Part shown: piece after piece, positions 25,113-35,300 of the stretch
Layout: every line of letters begins with the position of its first letter
Numbering within the stretch: position 1 is the first letter of the stretch
Source of the DNA: Negadavirga shengliensis
GTDB lineage: Bacteria; Bacteroidota; Bacteroidia; Cytophagales; Cyclobacteriaceae
Direction of reading: 5' to 3'
Length of the DNA stretch: 64,000 bases
Assembly: GCF_042652345.1 (NCBI RefSeq)
Contig: NZ_JBHSJJ010000006.1
Coordinates: forward strand, 300,905-364,904
Notes under the pieces: model-generated
Told to the model about the DNA's origin: nothing
Database searches by the model: none
The model's input: only the letters and a program-made list of their open reading frames with translations
Made by a program: the position numbers and the translations under genes

Positions 25113-25283
25113 ATGACATTTGGAAAAGCAGTTTCTGTGGCATATATGGTCCTTTGCGTAAGTGCCATCCTATATGCCAATTTTATTTCCAATGAAACTG
25201 TGGAGATTTCTACCAATGCTTCATTTATAGGATTCTTCCTATTGTCATTATTTCTGGTCTACAGGAATTTTTATAGGAGGTGA
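25113..25283 (+). CDS. Two-helix membrane protein, candidate immunity protein 8 (56 aa)
   Basis: A short gene, ATG at 25113 and TGA at 25281-25283. The product MTFGKAVSVAYMVLCVSAIL continues with the loop ANFISNETVEISTNA, a second helix (FIGFFLLSLFLVY) and the basic end RNFYRR. It is the last gene of the island. Topology and size match the other candidates; there is no direct evidence of function. Confidence 0.5.
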   Translation: MTFGKAVSVAYMVLCVSAILYANFISNETVEISTNASFIGFFLLSLFLVYRNFYRR

Positions 25284-25284
25284 T

Positions 25285-25378
25285 CTGATACATAAGTCGT
25301 CAATTTGGACAGCCATTACTTTTATAATCGGGTTATCATGATCCGCTTTCCCATGTTTCACCTTCGCAGGTTTGATTC
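25285..25378 (+). repeat. Intergenic repeat, copy 1
   Basis: This stretch resembles 28537-28630 over about 90 bp. Both share GATACATA, CGTCAATT, GGGTTATCATG and GCTTTCCCA in the same order, with frequent point differences. It marks the end of the bacteriocin island. It may be the outer part of an old mobile element or a non-autonomous repeat. Confidence 0.55.
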
Positions 25379-25389
25379 GGAAATAGTTG

Positions 25390-25902
25390 CTAATGCTTCA
25401 AGTTAGATAATTTGATGCACAAAGGGATTAGCCCTAATGAAACGGCAATGAAAATTGAAACCCGGATGTAATTGAGTGTCTGCCACATCGAAGTGCGGCT
25501 TATTAAATCTTTGGTAAAAGTTGATTGCTCAGCGATTTTTTGAAAATCAATAATGTTGGGGGCAAAATAGGAAAGCGTCCAAACCCTGACCGCCACGTGG
25601 ATGGCGAATAATATCAGCAACCAATTTCTTACGGGGTCAATTTTCCAACAGAAGATAATCGCAAGGATAAAGGTAATCTCGTGCAAACTATGAAAAATTA
25701 TCCAAAATAGTTTGAGACTTGCCCCTTTTCCGTCTATCAACAGGTTAAAGTTGGCCGGTGGGGAAGCCACCCATTTAGGCACAAGCACCAGCGTTTCAAA
25801 AATCTGAGCACCATTCATCATAAAGTATACGAGGGTGGTAATAAACAGCCAGAGTTCGGCTTTGGTCAGGTAGTCAGTGGTCAAGTTTTCCATTTTTGTC
25901 AT
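25390..25902 (-). CDS. Four-helix membrane protein of unknown function
   Basis: 170 residues with four predicted helices (LWLFITTLVYFMMNGAQIF, LFWIIFHSLHEITFILAIIF, WLLILFAIHVAVRVWTLSYF, IFIAVSLGLIPLCIKL). It overlaps the end of a MarR regulator gene by 29 bp, so they form one operon and the regulator probably controls it. I do not recognise the family with certainty; DUF1772-like four-helix proteins have a similar layout. Confidence 0.65.
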   Translation of the reverse strand: MTKMENLTTDYLTKAELWLFITTLVYFMMNGAQIFETLVLVPKWVASPPANFNLLIDGKGASLKLFWIIFHSLHEITFILAIIFCWKIDPVRNWLLILFAIHVAVRVWTLSYFAPNIIDFQKIAEQSTFTKDLISRTSMWQTLNYIRVSIFIAVSLGLIPLCIKLSNLKH

Positions 25903-26371
25903 TCTGGTTTTTGTTCAGGTTATCAGTTGTTTCAATCATAATTCTGGTAGCCTCAACAAAATATCGCTCAATGACCTGAATTTCTTTCACTGAAAAAGAT
26001 GCGATAAGATCCAGCGTTTTTTGTTGAAGTTCTAAAAAAATGGGCTGCAACAGCTTCATGATATTTTCTTCATTCGGAACAATGATTACTTTTCGTCTGT
26101 CGTCTTTCGTAAATTGTCTTTTTACCAGCTGCTTTTTTTCCAATCGGTCGATCAGACCAGTAACGGCTCCGGTTGTTAGCCCTGTAAGTTTTGCAAGCTC
26201 TCCTGCAGTTAATTTTTTGTGCTGGTGCAAAATTCCCAGGTACTTGTGATCAGAACCCGTTAATCCCGCTTTTCTGGCAATTGCCTCGTGCATAAAGATT
26301 GAAGCATCGGAATATTGCCGGCTTGCGGTCCTGAACTGTTGGATGGCGTGTTCGTCAGGTTTTTTGCTCAT
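25874..26371 (-). CDS. MarR-family transcriptional regulator
   Basis: 165 residues. The winged HTH is complete: LTAGELAKLTGLTTGAVTGL, then IDRLEKKQLVKRQFTKDDRRKV with the wing. Dimerisation helices are on both sides. MarR proteins repress neighbouring genes until a ligand binds. The membrane protein gene overlaps its 3' end. The short gap after 26371 (about 300 bp) is AT-rich and should contain its promoter. Confidence 0.88.
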   Translation of the reverse strand: MSKKPDEHAIQQFRTASRQYSDASIFMHEAIARKAGLTGSDHKYLGILHQHKKLTAGELAKLTGLTTGAVTGLIDRLEKKQLVKRQFTKDDRRKVIIVPNEENIMKLLQPIFLELQQKTLDLIASFSVKEIQVIERYFVEATRIMIETTDNLNKNQNDKNGKLDH

Positions 26372-26673
26372 ATACTAAATATCTTAGTGACAAAGATAAA
26401 TAAATTATTGGCTCATATTCAAATTTTCGAAGTAAAAATCCTGAAGGACTAATGCCAAAAAACACCAAGGCTGGATCTAAAATCCGAATAGGGATGGGTG
26501 TGTGGGGTTAAAAAGTTACAATTTGACGGCAGCCGGAACCACTATGGATGATTGCCAAGGTAAGCCCCCATCAGTTTTTCTTTAAATAAACCACCTATGT
26601 AAGCCATACCTACTCATTTTAAAAATAAGCATGTTGGAATGATAATTGAAATTTTTAAAAAAACAGGTTACCT

Positions 26674-27885
26674 ATGAAAAGATTATTGTACGCGTTAGGC
26701 TTCGTAACAGTCATCTCCGCCTTGGTAATAGGATGTGCGGATGATGATTTTTGGGACACCTTTGTCCCGGAAACGGATGAAACCCCGACTCAATCCCAAA
26801 ACAACACATTTGTTTTTATTCCAGCTTTGGTAGAAGCTACTGAAGAAAGGGTTCAGCAGTTGGAAGTTCCCCAGGGCTTTCAAGTCAAAAAATTTGCGGA
26901 GGGCATAGAAGAGCCCAGGATGATTTTGGCCAACCCAACCGGTCAGATCTATGTGGCCAATAGGGAAGCCGGTCAAGTATTGCTCTTGGAGGATACCAAT
27001 GGGGACGGTACCGCAGATAGAAATGAAGTAGTTGCCGAAATTCCTGATATACACGATTTTACGATTAATGGCAATTCCTTGTATATGGTAACCATTAAAG
27101 AAATATACCAGGCTGAAATGAACAGCGATGGTACATTGCGAGACCCGACCTTGCTCGTGGATAATTTGCCTGATGGGGGACAACACCCAAATCGAACCAT
27201 CGCTATTGGGCCAGATGGTATGCTGTATATTTCTGTCGGAAGTACCTGTAATGCCTGCCCGGAACCTAACGAGTTGCACGCGACGATGCTCAGGGCCAAT
27301 GCCGACGGAAGCGATATTCAAATTTATGCTACCGGGCTGAGAAACACCATTGGCTTCGATTGGCATCCTGAAACAGGCGAATTTTGGGGGATGGACCATA
27401 ACATTGACATGCTGGGAGACAATGAACCCCTCGAAGAACTGAATAAAATCGTAGAAAATGGCTTTTATGGCTGGCCCTTTATTTATGATGATGGCAAATA
27501 CAATCCGTTCCCGCGACCGGAAGACAAAACATATGCGGAATACCGGGATATGACGGAGTTTCCGGCATTGATGTACACTGCCCATTCAGCACCAATGGCC
27601 ATGGTGTTCTATGAGGGAACCCAATTCCCCGCAGATTATAATGGCGATGCCTTTGTGGCTTTTCGGGGTTCGTGGAACAGAAGTGCTCCAGTGGGTTATA
27701 AGGTGAGTAGGATCAGGTTTGAAAATGGACAGCCAACAGCGTTTGAAGATTTTCTCACCGGGTTTTTGGTGAACGGGGGCAGGGATCACTTTGCGCGGCC
27801 GGTGGGGCTAACCGTCACCCAAGATGGCACTTTGTTGATGTCGGACGATACGAATGGCGTCATTTATAGCGTAACGCACCCATAA
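26674..27885 (+). CDS. PQQ-dependent sugar dehydrogenase (sorbosone dehydrogenase-like), lipoprotein
   Basis: 403 residues with a lipoprotein signal (VTVISALVIGCADDD). The six-bladed propeller of the GSDH/sorbosone type follows: PQGFQVKKFAEGIEEPRMIL, AREAGQVLLLEDTNGDG-like blades, HPNRTIAIGPDGMLYISVGS, ATGLRNTIGFDWHPETGEFW, NGFYGWPF and the closing DHFARPVGLTVTQDGTLLMS. These proteins oxidise aldoses or related polyols in the periplasm with PQQ and calcium. No PQQ synthesis genes are in the window. The gene is monocistronic or co-transcribed with the next tiny gene. Confidence 0.85.
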   Translation: MKRLLYALGFVTVISALVIGCADDDFWDTFVPETDETPTQSQNNTFVFIPALVEATEERVQQLEVPQGFQVKKFAEGIEEPRMILANPTGQIYVANREAGQVLLLEDTNGDGTADRNEVVAEIPDIHDFTINGNSLYMVTIKEIYQAEMNSDGTLRDPTLLVDNLPDGGQHPNRTIAIGPDGMLYISVGSTCNACPEPNELHATMLRANADGSDIQIYATGLRNTIGFDWHPETGEFWGMDHNIDMLGDNEPLEELNKIVENGFYGWPFIYDDGKYNPFPRPEDKTYAEYRDMTEFPALMYTAHSAPMAMVFYEGTQFPADYNGDAFVAFRGSWNRSAPVGYKVSRIRFENGQPTAFEDFLTGFLVNGGRDHFARPVGLTVTQDGTLLMSDDTNGVIYSVTHP

Positions 27886-27914
27886 CATCTATTATCAACT
27901 TAAATGAAAACGAA

Positions 27915-28097
27915 ATGAACCAAGATGAAAATCCCACTCCATCTGACAAAAAGCCGAAAAAGGGAGCTGCAAGCGACAAGAAAAAAACGGAAAAGGAAAT
28001 CGACGAAGAGATAGAACAATCATTTCCTGCGAGTGATCCTCCTTCCTACTCGATGCCAGGTAATGATAAGGGGGAGAAAAAGCAGAAAAAGAGTTAA
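27915..28097 (+). CDS. Tiny charged protein with SFPASDPPS motif
   Basis: 60 residues, almost all charged or polar, with the segment EKEIDEEIEQSFPASDPPSY. The EESFPASDPPS motif defines a widespread family of very small, probably disordered bacterial proteins without known function. The start is the ATG at 27915, 29 bp after the dehydrogenase gene. The motif makes it a real gene despite its size. Confidence 0.7.
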   Translation: MNQDENPTPSDKKPKKGAASDKKKTEKEIDEEIEQSFPASDPPSYSMPGNDKGEKKQKKS

Positions 28098-28536
28098 AAC
28101 AAAAACTATATATTCGGTTTACACTCGTTGATGAAAAAAAGCATGAGGCAAGCGACGCGCTTTGGAATGATTCCTTAGATCAGCGCCAGCATGGATAGGA
28201 GTAGCCTTTGTTAAAGATAGACATTCCATTCATCTGAAATCAAGTAACCCTTCGATTGCGGAGCAAAAAAAAACGAAGACCTTTGTTTTTTCGGTGGAAG
28301 GTGAAGGTTTATATCAGGAGGATTACCGGACCCGGAGGGATCTATCCTTACATTTTTTGAAGGAAAATGAGCTTGATGTAGTCTATGGATCCCAACGACA
28401 CACCGCTCAGCATGTCCGGCATCCCCCGTTCGTCATAGCGAAGAACGGTCCCGCTGCGGCATCATGCCGCCGCTAAACTGTTCTACAAATGTTTCATTTA
28501 AAGAATGCTTCCAAACGTCATTATCAGGAAATGATT
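28098..28536. other. No gene recognised
   Basis: About 440 bp with scattered short frames and no coding character. A 60-codon frame at 28294 has a random look. The region before the repeat copy at 28537 may contain decayed sequence. Confidence 0.4.
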
Positions 28537-28630
28537 TGATACATACTTCGTCAATTCGAACGGCCATTAATTTTATACTTGGGTTATCATGGTCAGCTTT
28601 CCCAGTTTCACTTTTGTAGATTTTAAAACT
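28537..28630 (+). repeat. Intergenic repeat, copy 2
   Basis: The partner of 25285-25378, in the same orientation and roughly three-quarters identical by eye. The 3.2 kb between the copies carries the MarR pair, the sugar dehydrogenase and the SFPASDPPS gene. Confidence 0.55.
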
Positions 28631-28711
28631 TCACCTGCTCACCTGATCTAATGGAATCAAATTGGAAACCGGATCAATGAACGTTTCTTTAAACAGGACA
28701 TATCCTTTGGG

Positions 28712-28738
28712 ACAGGTTGGGTAAATAACCCAACCTGT
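28712..28738 (+). terminator. Intrinsic terminator, plus strand
   Basis: ACAGGTTGGGT (28712-28722) and ACCCAACCTGT (28728-28738) form an 11-bp stem with a 5-base loop, followed by TTTTTG. It is oriented to stop plus-strand transcription before the convergent phosphatase gene. Confidence 0.7.
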
Positions 28739-28759
28739 TTTTTGTGACCGCAAGTATGT

Positions 28760-30619
28760 TTATCTATGAACGTACTCTTCGATGATTTCCACTATTTTTT
28801 CAAATACTTCGGTGTTTTCGTAAACACCTCTAAAAGCATCGGCATGAGGCCCATAGGCGAATATGGGGACCATGATTGCCGTATGGTCCTCGGTGGAAAA
28901 CTCCAATTCCACCTGGCCTTTTTCCAAACCTCCCTGCGGTAGGGTGGCGCCCCCTGTTTCATGGTCAGCGGTGATAATGACCAAGGTCTGCCCGTCTTTG
29001 TCAGCAAATTTCAATGCTTCTTCAATGGCTTCGTCAAAGTCCATTCCCTCTTCTATTACTGTTGATACCTGGTTTTGGTGCCCGCCTGAATCGATATATG
29101 CTCCTTCCACCATCAGGAAGAAAGGGCTGTTTTTATCTGAAAAATATCCCAGGGCGGCTTTGGTGGCTTCTTTGAGAAATCCGTTTCTTCCTTTTTCCAC
29201 TTTGGGCAAAGAATGGTTGGAGGCGAAATACCCTACCCTGCCTGATGTTGCGCTTTTGAGGGCTTCCAATGAGGGCGCCAGGGTAAAGCCTGCTTCTTTC
29301 AATGCAAGGATCTCATCATTTCCGTAACGGATAAAATCATTTTTTCCTCCTCCGACGAACAAATTCAAAGAGCTTTTCGGCAAATCCGCAGCAATTTCTT
29401 TGATCATGTCCCGCTCCGTTTGGTGGGCGTAAAAGGCGCCGGGTGTTGCGCCGGTCACATTGTCCGTGGTGACGATGCCTGTGAGGTAATGGTATTGCTG
29501 CAGGTATTCCGGAAGGTTTTGGGCTGGGCTGCCATCCGGCAAAGCCCCCACGCTTCTGTTTTTTACTTTTCTTCCAGTGGCCAGGGCTGTTCCGGCCGCT
29601 GCCGAATCTGTGGTGAAGTCATCCAAAGCCTGCGTTTTGATCAAGCCCATATTTTTAAGCTGGGTGAGACTGAGTTGGTTGTGGTTGGCATACATGGCGG
29701 CTGCTATCTGGGCCAGTCCATTGCCGTCACCTATCATCAGGATGACATTCTTGACGGGGGCCTGGATACCATCTTTTTCAAAAAGAGGCCGATACACTTC
29801 ACGGGTATTTGGGCTGATGTATAACCTGTTTTCCAAGGTAGACAGGTATTGGGTGGCACCATATGGGTCATCGGTGTTGATATAGTCCACCCCCAATTCT
29901 TTCAGGGCTTTCCACGCGGTCTTGCTGTCCGGCGTGGCCCAAAAGCGGATAGGTTTGTCCAGGCAGTGGGCCACGCGAATGACTCCCAGCAGGTTTTCCC
30001 TGTCCTCGTCCACCAGCCTTCCCTTGCCGTTCCATTGGGAAAAATGCCTGAAATTAAGACTGACCATGGCGATTTTATCCAAGGGTAAATCCAGGGTGTC
30101 GGTGACACTTTGGTAATCAAAAAAAATATGGTCCGGATAGTTTCGATAATCTTTTTTATCCGGCCGGTTGCCGGAGATGACGAGTTGGAGTAATGGACTC
30201 GTGCCTTCTTCTTCGGGTTGCCAAAGGTCCTGATAGGGTTCCAGGACTTCCATTAATTTTTGGAGGGTGGAATAGGCCTCTGTTTTGAGGTCAATCAGCA
30301 GTATCAATGGCTGCAGCCGGCCTATTTTTTGGGCTTTGGCGGTTCGTATAGGGGCCAAATACAAGTTTTCGAAAGTTCTTTCAGGCCGGATGGAGGCCTT
30401 TTCGTGGGCTACATACAAGTCGCCGTCTTCGAGGATCAGGTCAGCTTCTATGGACGCGGCGCCATTGGCATAGGCTTCCCAGAAGGGGACATTTCTGAGG
30501 TAGTCGTTGTGGCTGTGGATTTTGAAGTTTTGTGCATGGATATTTGCCGTGCAGACAAAAAGCAATAGACAAATAATAACATAGGCGCCAGCCCGGCAAG
30601 TAATTTGAGATCGCAACAT
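28760..30619 (-). CDS. Exported GDPD-like / alkaline phosphatase fusion protein
   Basis: 619 residues with a signal peptide (ICLLLFVCTANIHAQ). Residues 31-265 resemble the glycerophosphodiester phosphodiesterase or PI-PLC barrel: HSHNDY (36-41), GAASIEADLILEDGDLYVAH with Glu58, Asp60 and His72, LILLIDLK and the closing YINTDDP. From about 290 the chain is an alkaline phosphatase of the PhoA type: VILMIGDGNG, TTDSAAAGTALATGRK with nucleophile Ser339, EGAYIDSGGH and ITADHETGG. The two domains could release phosphate stepwise from phosphodiesters in the periplasm. The gene follows the susD and susC genes on the same strand. Confidence 0.88.
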   Translation of the reverse strand: MLRSQITCRAGAYVIICLLLFVCTANIHAQNFKIHSHNDYLRNVPFWEAYANGAASIEADLILEDGDLYVAHEKASIRPERTFENLYLAPIRTAKAQKIGRLQPLILLIDLKTEAYSTLQKLMEVLEPYQDLWQPEEEGTSPLLQLVISGNRPDKKDYRNYPDHIFFDYQSVTDTLDLPLDKIAMVSLNFRHFSQWNGKGRLVDEDRENLLGVIRVAHCLDKPIRFWATPDSKTAWKALKELGVDYINTDDPYGATQYLSTLENRLYISPNTREVYRPLFEKDGIQAPVKNVILMIGDGNGLAQIAAAMYANHNQLSLTQLKNMGLIKTQALDDFTTDSAAAGTALATGRKVKNRSVGALPDGSPAQNLPEYLQQYHYLTGIVTTDNVTGATPGAFYAHQTERDMIKEIAADLPKSSLNLFVGGGKNDFIRYGNDEILALKEAGFTLAPSLEALKSATSGRVGYFASNHSLPKVEKGRNGFLKEATKAALGYFSDKNSPFFLMVEGAYIDSGGHQNQVSTVIEEGMDFDEAIEEALKFADKDGQTLVIITADHETGGATLPQGGLEKGQVELEFSTEDHTAIMVPIFAYGPHADAFRGVYENTEVFEKIVEIIEEYVHR

Positions 30620-30656
30620 GTTTATACTCCTTGCTTCTAAGTTTCTTTATGAAGGA

Positions 30657-30695
30657 AAAACCAGCGTTTGGTTAATTTTGCCAAACGCTGGTTTT
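30657..30695 (-). terminator. Intrinsic terminator after susD
   Basis: AAAACCAGCGTTTGG (30657-30671) and CCAAACGCTGGTTTT (30681-30695) form a 15-bp stem with a 9-base loop. On the minus strand a T-run follows. It separates the susC-susD transcript from the phosphatase gene, or reduces read-through into it. Confidence 0.75.
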
Positions 30696-30740
30696 CATAG
30701 TTCAAATATGAGATTTTGTAATCCAAAACCAAGCCGATTG

Positions 30741-32303
30741 TTACCAGCCCTGATTTTGGTTGATACCGGAGGTGGCCAACACATTGGGTGGAATGGGCCA
30801 AACATGGTGGATTTCCGGATTAAAAGACCTCCCAGGCCAAACCTCATAGACCTCATAGGGTGAATTAGGATCAGTCTTATTGGAATGATTCCTCCCGGTC
30901 GACGGCTTTGAATAGGCTTCTTGTGCGTCTCCCCAACGGATCAGATCCAGGTGCCGGTCCGCATATTCAGCAGCAAGCTCCACCCTTCGTTCGTGCTTCA
31001 GATCATCAAGGGTAGCGTTGGTTTTGGAACCTAATCCGGCCCTTTCCCTTACTTGATTCAAGGGGGCATCTCCGTTCTGTCCCTGCATGATCAGGGCCTC
31101 CGATTTCATCAATAGAATCTCAGCAAAGCGAATCAAGGGGATATTCAGGTTGGTGGTGGGATAATTGCCGTTGGGATTTAGGTGTACCTCTTCTGGAAAC
31201 CGGAAAGGGTGCATGTATTTTTTTACCTGAATACCTGTCCAGGAGTTTCCCGAGTAGTACCTTCTTGTGTTTCCAAGGAATTCAAACTCGTCGCCAAATT
31301 CCAACAAAGTAGCTTTTTTGCGGTGGTCACCGGGCTCAAAGGCATTGTATAGCTCCAGCGTAGGAGAGAAGGTCCCCCAGCCGTTATATAGACCCCAGCC
31401 CGTATTTTCCAGCATGACACCTGGCAAAATTTGGCCACGCTCGTTGCTGGATACCGAGGAAAACACATATTCAGAGCTGAAATTGTTGTCTACATAAAAC
31501 ACACTGGCGAAGTCTTCTTCGGGATTTCCTGTATTGATCAAAGCCCTGCCGGTAGGAGAATTGATCACCAAATCACAATGGGTAACCACATCTGCCCACT
31601 TGCTTTCATCCCATCTTGCCCAATACAGGTAGGTTTTGGCAAGGAAAGCGTTGGCGGCGTCCTTGTGCGCCCGGCCGAGGTCAGCGGCGGAATAAGAAGT
31701 AAAATAAGGGAGCAATTCAGCTGCCGTTTTAAGGTCGGATTCAATCATCCTGTAATTTTCCACAACACTGGCAGGTCGCTCAAAGAAAGTTTCTCCCATG
31801 TTTTCTTCCGTGACGATGGGAATTCCTGCTCTATGGTCGCCAAACCTTGGCGCTAACCAAAAATAAGAATGCGCCCGCATAAAATAGGCTTCACCCAGCA
31901 CACGGTTTTTTATGTCTTGCGGAATGTCCATGTCCGGCACGGCTGCGATAATGTTGTTCGCACGTTGAATCACGGTGTACAACCTTGGATAGATTTGGTT
32001 CATCCTGCCTTCCTGTCCATTGGCGGTGAAGTTACGAATGGCCGCTGCTGCGGCATCCGTTCTTCCCTGCATGATATCATCGGACGCTGCAATCAGGTAC
32101 ATGAAACCCCGTCCAAATAAATTATCATCATCCCAATGCTGGTAAAGCCCATTGGCGGCGGTTATAGCATCTTCGCTGGTGGACCAGAAGTTGCCGGTTG
32201 TGACATTGCCCAGGGGCGTAAGTTCGGTAAATGTGTCGCTACAGGCTGACAGGAAAGTCAGTAACAGCAAGTGATATATTGATATTCTTTTCATGATTTT
32301 CAT
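30741..32303 (-). CDS. SusD/RagB-family nutrient-binding outer membrane lipoprotein
   Basis: 520 residues. The lipoprotein signal is MKRISIYHLLLLTFLSAC, with the better start perhaps at the fourth codon (32294). The SusD pattern is present: LTPLGNVTTGNFWSTSEDAI, GLYQHWDDDNLFGRG, RAHSYFWLAPRFGD, DAANAFLAKTYLYWA and the C-terminal RFAEILLMKSEALI ... HERRVELAAEYADRHLDLIRWG. SusD sits on the cell surface as the lid of the SusC channel. It lies 6 bp after susC. The ligand cannot be read from the sequence; the phosphatase neighbour suggests a phosphorylated compound. Confidence 0.93.
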   Translation of the reverse strand: MKIMKRISIYHLLLLTFLSACSDTFTELTPLGNVTTGNFWSTSEDAITAANGLYQHWDDDNLFGRGFMYLIAASDDIMQGRTDAAAAAIRNFTANGQEGRMNQIYPRLYTVIQRANNIIAAVPDMDIPQDIKNRVLGEAYFMRAHSYFWLAPRFGDHRAGIPIVTEENMGETFFERPASVVENYRMIESDLKTAAELLPYFTSYSAADLGRAHKDAANAFLAKTYLYWARWDESKWADVVTHCDLVINSPTGRALINTGNPEEDFASVFYVDNNFSSEYVFSSVSSNERGQILPGVMLENTGWGLYNGWGTFSPTLELYNAFEPGDHRKKATLLEFGDEFEFLGNTRRYYSGNSWTGIQVKKYMHPFRFPEEVHLNPNGNYPTTNLNIPLIRFAEILLMKSEALIMQGQNGDAPLNQVRERAGLGSKTNATLDDLKHERRVELAAEYADRHLDLIRWGDAQEAYSKPSTGRNHSNKTDPNSPYEVYEVWPGRSFNPEIHHVWPIPPNVLATSGINQNQGW

Positions 32304-32309
32304 CGTTGA

Positions 32310-35300
32310 TTAGAAATTAAGATTAAGACCAACTGTGAAAGTTCTTGGAATAGGGAAGGTGCCATTGTCTATCACCGCTCCTGATCCTACTTCAGGGTCT
32401 ATGCCTGAATATTGGGTAAATGTGGCCAGGTTTTCAGCGGAGAGATAGACCCTTAAGCCCATACCGTTTCTGATTCTGTCAGCCATATAGTCGGGTAGGG
32501 TGTAGCCTACCGAGAGGTTTCTGATGCGGAAGTAGTCGCCTTTTTCAAGGTACCAGTCAGACGGCTGGCCAAAGTTGCCATTAGGATCCTGGGTGGAAAG
32601 TACAGGTATGGTGGCGCCGGGATTTTCAGGCGTCCAGGCTTCCAGGACCCTTCTGTCCAGGTTGTAGCCTTGAAGGCCGGCGTTATAAGTGGTGTGCTTG
32701 TATCCATTGAACAGCATGACACCGCCAACACCCTGGCCAAATACCGTTAAGTCGAAGTTCTTGTATTCCAGGCTGATGTTAATTCCGTAGGTAAAGTCTG
32801 GCATGGCATTGCCCATGTATACCCGGTCTTCGTCCGAGATCCTGCCATCTCCGTTTACGTCCCGGAAGATCAAGTCACCCGGACGGGCGTTAGGTTGTAT
32901 TTTTTCACCCTGGGTATTGACATAGGCATCGATTTGTCCCTGGTTTTGGAATATACCTTCTGTGGGGATCAAATGATAAGAATATAGGGGTTGGCCCGGT
33001 GTGCTTCTGAAAGGCAGGATAGTACCTCTGAGGTGCGTGGTATGTTGAATAAAATCTCCGGTAAACTCATCCAAATCCAGTAATTCGTTGTTCAGGGTTG
33101 CCAGGTTACCATTGATACTATAAGACAATCCTTTTACTTGACCTTGATACCCCAGGGTCAATTCCAGCCCTTTGTTCAATACGGTGCCCACATTGGAAAG
33201 AGGACCGGTAGGCACACCGGTATGGGGGTTGGGAAAATTCCTTTGTATCAGACCCCTGGTATATTTTTCAAAGTACTCCGCAGTAAGCGTAAGCCTATTG
33301 GATAGCATGGATACATCCAGTCCCACATTATAAGTTTCCGATCGCTCCCATCTTAGGTTAGGGTTAGAGAGCTCGTTGAGGGAAACATGCCTGTTTCTGG
33401 TACCAGGTTCACCCAGGATGACATCGTTTCCCGCGGCGAGGGGCACATTGAAGGCGTAGTAACCCACTGAACTGATATTGCCTATCTGTCCCCAGGAACC
33501 CCTCAATTTCAGCAATTGGATGGCATCGGAGTTGAAGAAGCTTTCGGAAGATATTTTCCAGGCTCCGGATACGGCCGGGAAATAGTCAGTCTTGGTTTCC
33601 GGCCCTAACCTGGAAGTTTGGTCCCTTCTGATGCTTCCCATAAAGAAATACCGGTCGTCATAGTCATATGTCATTCTTCCGATAGCGGAAGTAAGTGCAT
33701 CTTCGAATGCATAGCTACCCGGTACATTGAGAATGGCGCCGGCGTTTCCGGGATATTGAAACCAATCATCTTCTCTGTCAAAATCCTGAACTCTGTAGTC
33801 AGAGCCTTCCTCTTTTCTGAATTGGGCGGTGTAAACCGCGGTTAACCCTAAATTGTGTTTACCGATAAGCTTGTTGTAATTCAGCTGCTGGTCCCATATC
33901 CACCTGCTGCTGGATGCAAAGGACTCATCCAGAAAATTCATGTTGCTGGGCCTGCCGATTTCGGGTGCTTTGGGCGTGAAGGTTTTGTCCGACCAGGTCC
34001 ACATATCCATGGAGAAACTGGACCTGAAAGTAAGGTTTTCCAAAATGTCATATTCCGCATAGGAAATAGCATTTACATTGGAACGTGGATGTCTTCTTGT
34101 CGGCCTGAGCAATAACGCCACAGGGTTATAGGTATCACCGTAAGCTCCGGCAAATTGGGAAAGCTCAAAAGGCACGGTCCCGTGAAAATTCCCGTCTCCG
34201 TCATATACGGGAGCGGCCGGGTTCATGTAAATGGCATTGATGATAGCCCCACTGTAGCTGCTGCCTGTATCGATACCCCTTGAAGTGGAATGGTTAAGGT
34301 AAATGTTTTGGCCGACCCTGAATTTGTCGGTGATGTCGTATTCCCCTTTAAATCTCCCCGAAAACAATTCATAATGGGTGTTGAGCAATAAGCCTTCTTT
34401 GTTGTGGTAACCAAACGAAGTGCTGTATCTTCCCTTGTCGCTGCCTCCCGAGATTTGGAAATTCAAATTAGTGATGGCGCCCGTTTGGAAGATTTCATCC
34501 ATCCAGTTGGTGCGAGTGACCTGTCCCCAGGGGTTTTGACTGGGATCATGGGCGGGATTAGGGGTTCCCCCGGCGTGCTGGGCGGCCTGGGTGTACGCCG
34601 CGGCATATTCTTCGGCGTTCAGCGCTTCGGGTGTTTTGTAAGCGGATTGCCAGCCTCTATATATATCCATAGAAACCTTTGGAGCTCCCGATTTGCCACT
34701 TTTCGTGGTGATCACGATTACGCCCGAAGCTGCCTGGGCGCCATAGATGGCAGCCGCCGCAGCGTCTTTCAGTACGACCATGCTTTCTATGTCGTTAGGA
34801 TTGATACGGCCTCCATAGTACGGCATCCCGTCCACTACGTATAAAGGGGATTCATCCGCGAACGTACCCACACCCCTTATCATTACTCTGGGAGTGGCTC
34901 CCGGATCGCCGCTGTTGGAGACTACTGTAACTCCCGCTACCTGTCCCTGGAGCATTTCCTGGGCACTGGAAATCGGCCTGTCCACTGTCCTTGGGACATT
35001 TTCAAGTTGGCCTATCGCAGTGGTCAGGTCCCCTTTTTTGGCGGTGCCATAACCTATCACAACTACTTCACCCAGTTGACCGAATTCCGGCTTGAGTGAG
35101 ATGTTGATGACAGAGTGATTCCCAACGGCGATCTCTTTGGATTCCAATCCAACAAAAGAGAATACCAAGACGACGTCACCGGCATCCACATTTAACCTAT
35201 AGTGGCCATCGATGTCCGTAGCGGTTCCGGTTCCGGTTCCCTTTATCAAAACAGAAACTCCAGGAATAGGATCATTATCTTCTTCCGAAGTGACTGTGCC

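Noticed and set aside
28294..28476. 60-codon frame after the SFPASDPPS gene
   Set aside because: No motif, unusual composition, no upstream signal.
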